From JBBRFH01 sp038224615 (GTDB lineage Bacteria > Planctomycetota > Phycisphaerae > Tepidisphaerales > Tepidisphaeraceae), in NCBI GenBank assembly GCA_038224615.1, contig JBBRFH010000055.1, forward strand, positions 1 to 15,012: DNA of 15,012 nt. The letters run 5' to 3'. Under the pieces are notes generated by a model, which was not told the DNA's origin, did not search any database, and was given only the letters and a program-made list of their open reading frames with translations. The position numbers and the translations under genes were made by a program. Position 1 is the stretch's first letter. Each line of letters starts with the position of its first letter. Positions 14,233 through 15,012 of this stretch are shown in pieces.

Positions 14233-15012
14233 ATGCGAACCATTGCAGTTGTGAATCAAAAAGGTGGATGCGGCAAGACGACCACGTCGATCAATCTTGC
14301 CGCCTGCCTCGCACGTCTTGGTCACCGAACGCTGCTCCTGGACATGGACCCGCAAGGCCACTGCGCCGTCGGGCTCGCCGTGCCGGATGAGCAGGTCGAG
14401 CGCACGATCTACGATTGCCTGATCGAAGCCTCCGACGGGCCCACCGCCCGGCTGAGCGAAGTCGTGTGGCAGATCGCGACCGACTTCGACCTCGCCCCCA
14501 GCAACATCAAACTCGCCGCTTTCGAGCAGGTGTTCGCCGGCCGGCACGGTCGCGAAGACCGGCTTGCCCGGGCGATCGAAACCGTCAAGGCCCAGTACCA
14601 GTGGTGCATCATTGACTGCCCGCCTTCGGTCGGCCTGATCACCTTCAACGCGCTGCGTGCGTGTGACGAAGTGATCGTCCCCGTCGAGACCGGCTTCTTC
14701 AGCCTGCACGGGCTGTCGCGGATGATGGAAACCCTCGACGAGATGCGCGAACGCTGCGGCAAGCAGGTTCAGATCCGCGTCCTGCCGACCCTCTACGACA
14801 CCCGCACCAAGCTTGCCCGCGAGGTGCTCCAAGAGCTCCGCGCCAAGTTCCGCGACTACCTCATGGACAGCGTCGTCAACTTCAACACCAAGCTCAAAGA
14901 AGCCGCCAGCTTCGGCCAGCCCATCACCGAGTACGACCCCGGCAGCCGCGGCTACAAGGATTTCGTCAACCTCGCCCGCGAGCTCATGGGCCACCGCCCG
15001 GTGGACATCGAG
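14233..15012 (+). CDS. parA: ParA/Soj-family chromosome partitioning ATPase (3' end beyond the window)
   Basis: This MinD/ParA-type ATPase drives chromosome or plasmid segregation together with a ParB-parS complex, binding DNA non-specifically as an ATP dimer. The first 260 codons are present and the frame is still open at the window edge. The N-terminus IAVVNQKGGCGKTTTSINLA holds the deviant Walker A (KGGxGKT, Lys10 signature lysine, Lys15 P-loop lysine). The Walker A' is LLLDMDPQG (Asp37, Asp39) and Walker B is CIIDCPPS with Asp128. IRVLPTLYDTRTKLAREV and ITEYDPGSRGYKDF are typical of Soj-like proteins. Start ATG 14233 is well supported by GGAAGG (14221-14226) six bases upstream. The family's usual length is about 250-300, so little is missing. 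No parB is visible; it may follow downstream. The presence of smc in the same region fits a chromosomal rather than plasmid copy. Confidence 0.95.
   Translation, partial: MRTIAVVNQKGGCGKTTTSINLAACLARLGHRTLLLDMDPQGHCAVGLAVPDEQVERTIYDCLIEASDGPTARLSEVVWQIATDFDLAPSNIKLAAFEQVFAGRHGREDRLARAIETVKAQYQWCIIDCPPSVGLITFNALRACDEVIVPVETGFFSLHGLSRMMETLDEMRERCGKQVQIRVLPTLYDTRTKLAREVLQELRAKFRDYLMDSVVNFNTKLKEAASFGQPITEYDPGSRGYKDFVNLARELMGHRPVDIE

Noticed and set aside
14176..14994. Minus-strand open frame of 272 codons opposite parA
   Set aside because: The plus strand carries every ParA motif and a good ribosome binding site; the antisense product is a shadow.

Overview
The window is 15 kb of GC-rich chromosomal DNA from a bacterium that is most likely a planctomycete. 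A Phycisphaerae / Tepidisphaera-like lineage is my best inference, not a proof. It rests on the high GC content, the loosely packed housekeeping genes with few long operons, a lipoprotein-type FlgI-domain protein carrying HEAT-like repeats, and abundant short palindromic repeats between and inside genes. There are no rRNA or tRNA genes, CRISPR arrays, transposases or phage genes.

Layout from left to right: hisH (histidine biosynthesis, +). Convergent to it is a translationally coupled pair of membrane glycosyltransferases on the minus strand, a GT2 enzyme with a GtrA-like membrane tail followed by a GT-C/ArnT-like enzyme. Divergent from that pair is a sugar-phosphate isomerase/epimerase-like TIM barrel (+). 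A nested palindromic repeat island follows, then a YkuE-like metallophosphoesterase (+). Next come smc (-), a FlgI-domain HEAT lipoprotein (-), a second repeat island and nrdR (-). Divergent from nrdR is a run of plus-strand genes: a minimal nucleotidyltransferase, a small unknown protein overlapping it, and a nucleotide-sugar epimerase/dehydratase of the CapD/FlaA1 type. The window ends inside a parA/soj-type ATPase gene (+).

Functional themes are cell-surface polysaccharide (two glycosyltransferases and the nucleotide-sugar dehydratase), chromosome organisation and segregation (smc, parA), and nucleotide metabolism control (nrdR). The nucleotidyltransferase plus small ORF looks like an accessory two-gene module, possibly toxin-antitoxin-like; that is inference.

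The most striking signal is a set of three palindromic repeat families. One (17-bp units, core GTGGGCATCCTGCCCAC and its reverse complement) lies in the 4261-4337 intergenic island and again, diverged, inside the smc reading frame, where it adds about 20 in-frame residues to the hinge. A second, unrelated inverted repeat (TTGGGC / GCCCAA arms) is inserted in frame in the CapD-like gene and adds about 34 residues between conserved blocks. A third (CCGCGAAG..GCGATGAGCGCGAAG) flanks the first in the 4.2-4.4 kb island and recurs as an inverted pair at 11.2-11.4 kb. Palindromes that colonise essential coding sequences without breaking the frame recall the Rickettsia palindromic elements and deserve a genome-wide look.
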